Part shown: piece after piece, positions 17,033-17,614 of the stretch | Layout of the letters: each line of letters opens with the position of its first letter | Position numbering within the stretch: the first letter of the stretch is position 1 | NCBI GenBank assembly: GCA_023227965.1 | Contig: JALOCA010000050.1 | Location: 1 to 17,614, forward strand | Reading direction: 5' to 3' | DNA length: 17,614 nt | Source: Lentimicrobiaceae bacterium | GTDB taxonomy: Bacteria; Bacteroidota; Bacteroidia; Bacteroidales; JALOCA01 | Notes under the pieces: generated by a model | Databases searched by the model: none | What the model saw: only the letters and a program-made list of their open reading frames with translations | What the model was told of the DNA's origin: nothing | Translations under genes and position numbers: made by a program

Positions 17033-17614
17033 AAATAAAAAAATTATTATTATTGGCTTTGGCAGAGAGGGAAAGAGTACATACAAAACCCTGCGTTCAT
17101 TTTTTCCAGAAATCCCTATAGCAATAGCTGACATAAATGACAGCAAAGCTATTGAAATATCGAATGATAGAAATATTACATTTATAACAGGAGAAAACTA
17201 TCTTGATTCAATAAAGACATACAACTTGGTTTTTAAAACACCTGGAATAACATTAAAAAGGTTAAATAATAAAATTAATATTAATAAAATAACCTCGCAA
17301 ACTGATATATTTTTAAATGTGTTTGGCCGGCAAGTAATCGGTGTTACCGGAACTAAGGGCAAAAGCACTACATCCAGCTTAATATATCATATTTTGAAAA
17401 CTGCAGGTAAGGATGCCGTATTGCTTGGAAATATCGGGAGTCCCCCGTTCAATTTTATTAATTCAATAAATGAGAATACCGTGATTGTTTTTGAGCTATC
17501 ATCGCATCAGTTGGAGAGTGTTACAGCGTCTCCTTATTTTGCAGTTTTGTTAAATTTTTATGAAGAACATCTTAATGATTATATTTCTTATCAGGAATAT
17601 AAAAATGCTAAATT
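17004..17614 (+). CDS. murD: Mur ligase of the MurD type (UDP-MurNAc-L-Ala:glutamate ligase), 3' end outside window
   Basis: The frame from ATG 17004 starts MKDYLQKIVENKKIIIIGFG, with a Rossmann-like IIIIGFGREGKS domain (about 13-100) and PGITL, as in MurD. The Mur-ligase ATP loop GVTGTKGKST follows (113-122), then LLGNIGSPP, FELSSHQLE and NFYEEHLNDY (equivalent to the MurD EDHxDRY region). About 203 codons are visible; the rest of the central domain and the C-terminal domain lie beyond 17614. The start overlaps the murL 3' end by 29 nt in another frame, so the two are co-translated. Next to murL it is most likely the MurD2-type ligase that adds L-Glu rather than D-Glu to UDP-MurNAc-L-Ala; that specificity is inferred from context. 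Cytosolic peptidoglycan precursor synthesis. Confidence 0.88.
   Translation, partial: MKDYLQKIVENKKIIIIGFGREGKSTYKTLRSFFPEIPIAIADINDSKAIEISNDRNITFITGENYLDSIKTYNLVFKTPGITLKRLNNKININKITSQTDIFLNVFGRQVIGVTGTKGKSTTSSLIYHILKTAGKDAVLLGNIGSPPFNFINSINENTVIVFELSSHQLESVTASPYFAVLLNFYEEHLNDYISYQEYKNAK

Noticed and set aside
1..17614. CRISPR arrays, tRNA or rRNA genes, phage or conjugative modules
   Set aside because: No regular repeat-spacer pattern, no cloverleaf with CCA-end arrangement and no rRNA-like segments were seen in the intergenic stretches; apart from the IS5-like remnant there are no mobility genes.

Overview
The window is AT-rich and reads as chromosomal DNA of a Bacteroidota bacterium, probably of the Bacteroidales or a close relative. 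Three observations support this. Candidate promoters have the phylum's -33 TTTG / -7 TAnnTTTG form, strong Shine-Dalgarno sites are lacking, and the gene families (ParE-type topoisomerase, MurL, GT3 glycogen synthase fused to an alpha-glucan phosphorylase) fit that group. All intact genes that end inside the window stop at TAA except murL, which stops at TGA.

Layout. Positions 1-750 (minus) hold the N-terminal 250 codons of the AAA+ ATPase RarA, cut by the window edge. Positions 985-1209 encode a 74-residue lipoprotein with its own promoter and terminator. Positions 1291-1584 (minus) hold a rhodanese-like domain interrupted by an in-frame TAG and lacking conserved active-loop residues. From 1904 to 10774 a four-gene operon for alpha-glucan storage runs on the plus strand: GH133 debranching enzyme, GT4 glycosyltransferase, GH57 amylase, and a protein of about 1415 residues that joins a eukaryote-like GT3 glycogen synthase to a GT35-like phosphorylase. 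A well-spaced promoter (1751-1781) and a strong, probably bidirectional terminator (10788-10822) frame it. Convergent to the operon on the minus strand lie parE (10851-12692) and an orphan peptide-type ABC substrate-binding lipoprotein (12767-14398).

Positions 14472-14782 hold a decayed IS5-like transposase with a large internal deletion, a frame change and internal stops. A YqgE/AlgH-family gene (14968-15528, minus) diverges from a murL-murD pair on the plus strand. MurL epimerises the terminal L-Glu of UDP-MurNAc-L-Ala-L-Glu, and the partner MurD-type ligase is then expected to add L-Glu. The homologous reading frame of murL extends well upstream of the first in-frame ATG (15860) but has no start codon of its own there. 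The expected N-terminus lies in another frame starting at 15615, so the gene carries a mutated, mis-sequenced or programmed frameshift near 15656-15676. murD overlaps murL by 29 nt and is cut by the window end.

How the genes fit together. The glucan operon covers chain elongation (GT3 domain, possibly GT4), phosphorolysis (GT35 domain), removal of branch stubs (GH133) and internal hydrolysis (GH57). It contains no sugar-nucleotide pyrophosphorylase and no obvious branching enzyme, so those must be encoded elsewhere. The remaining genes are housekeeping (RarA, ParE, MurL/MurD, YqgE) or remnants.
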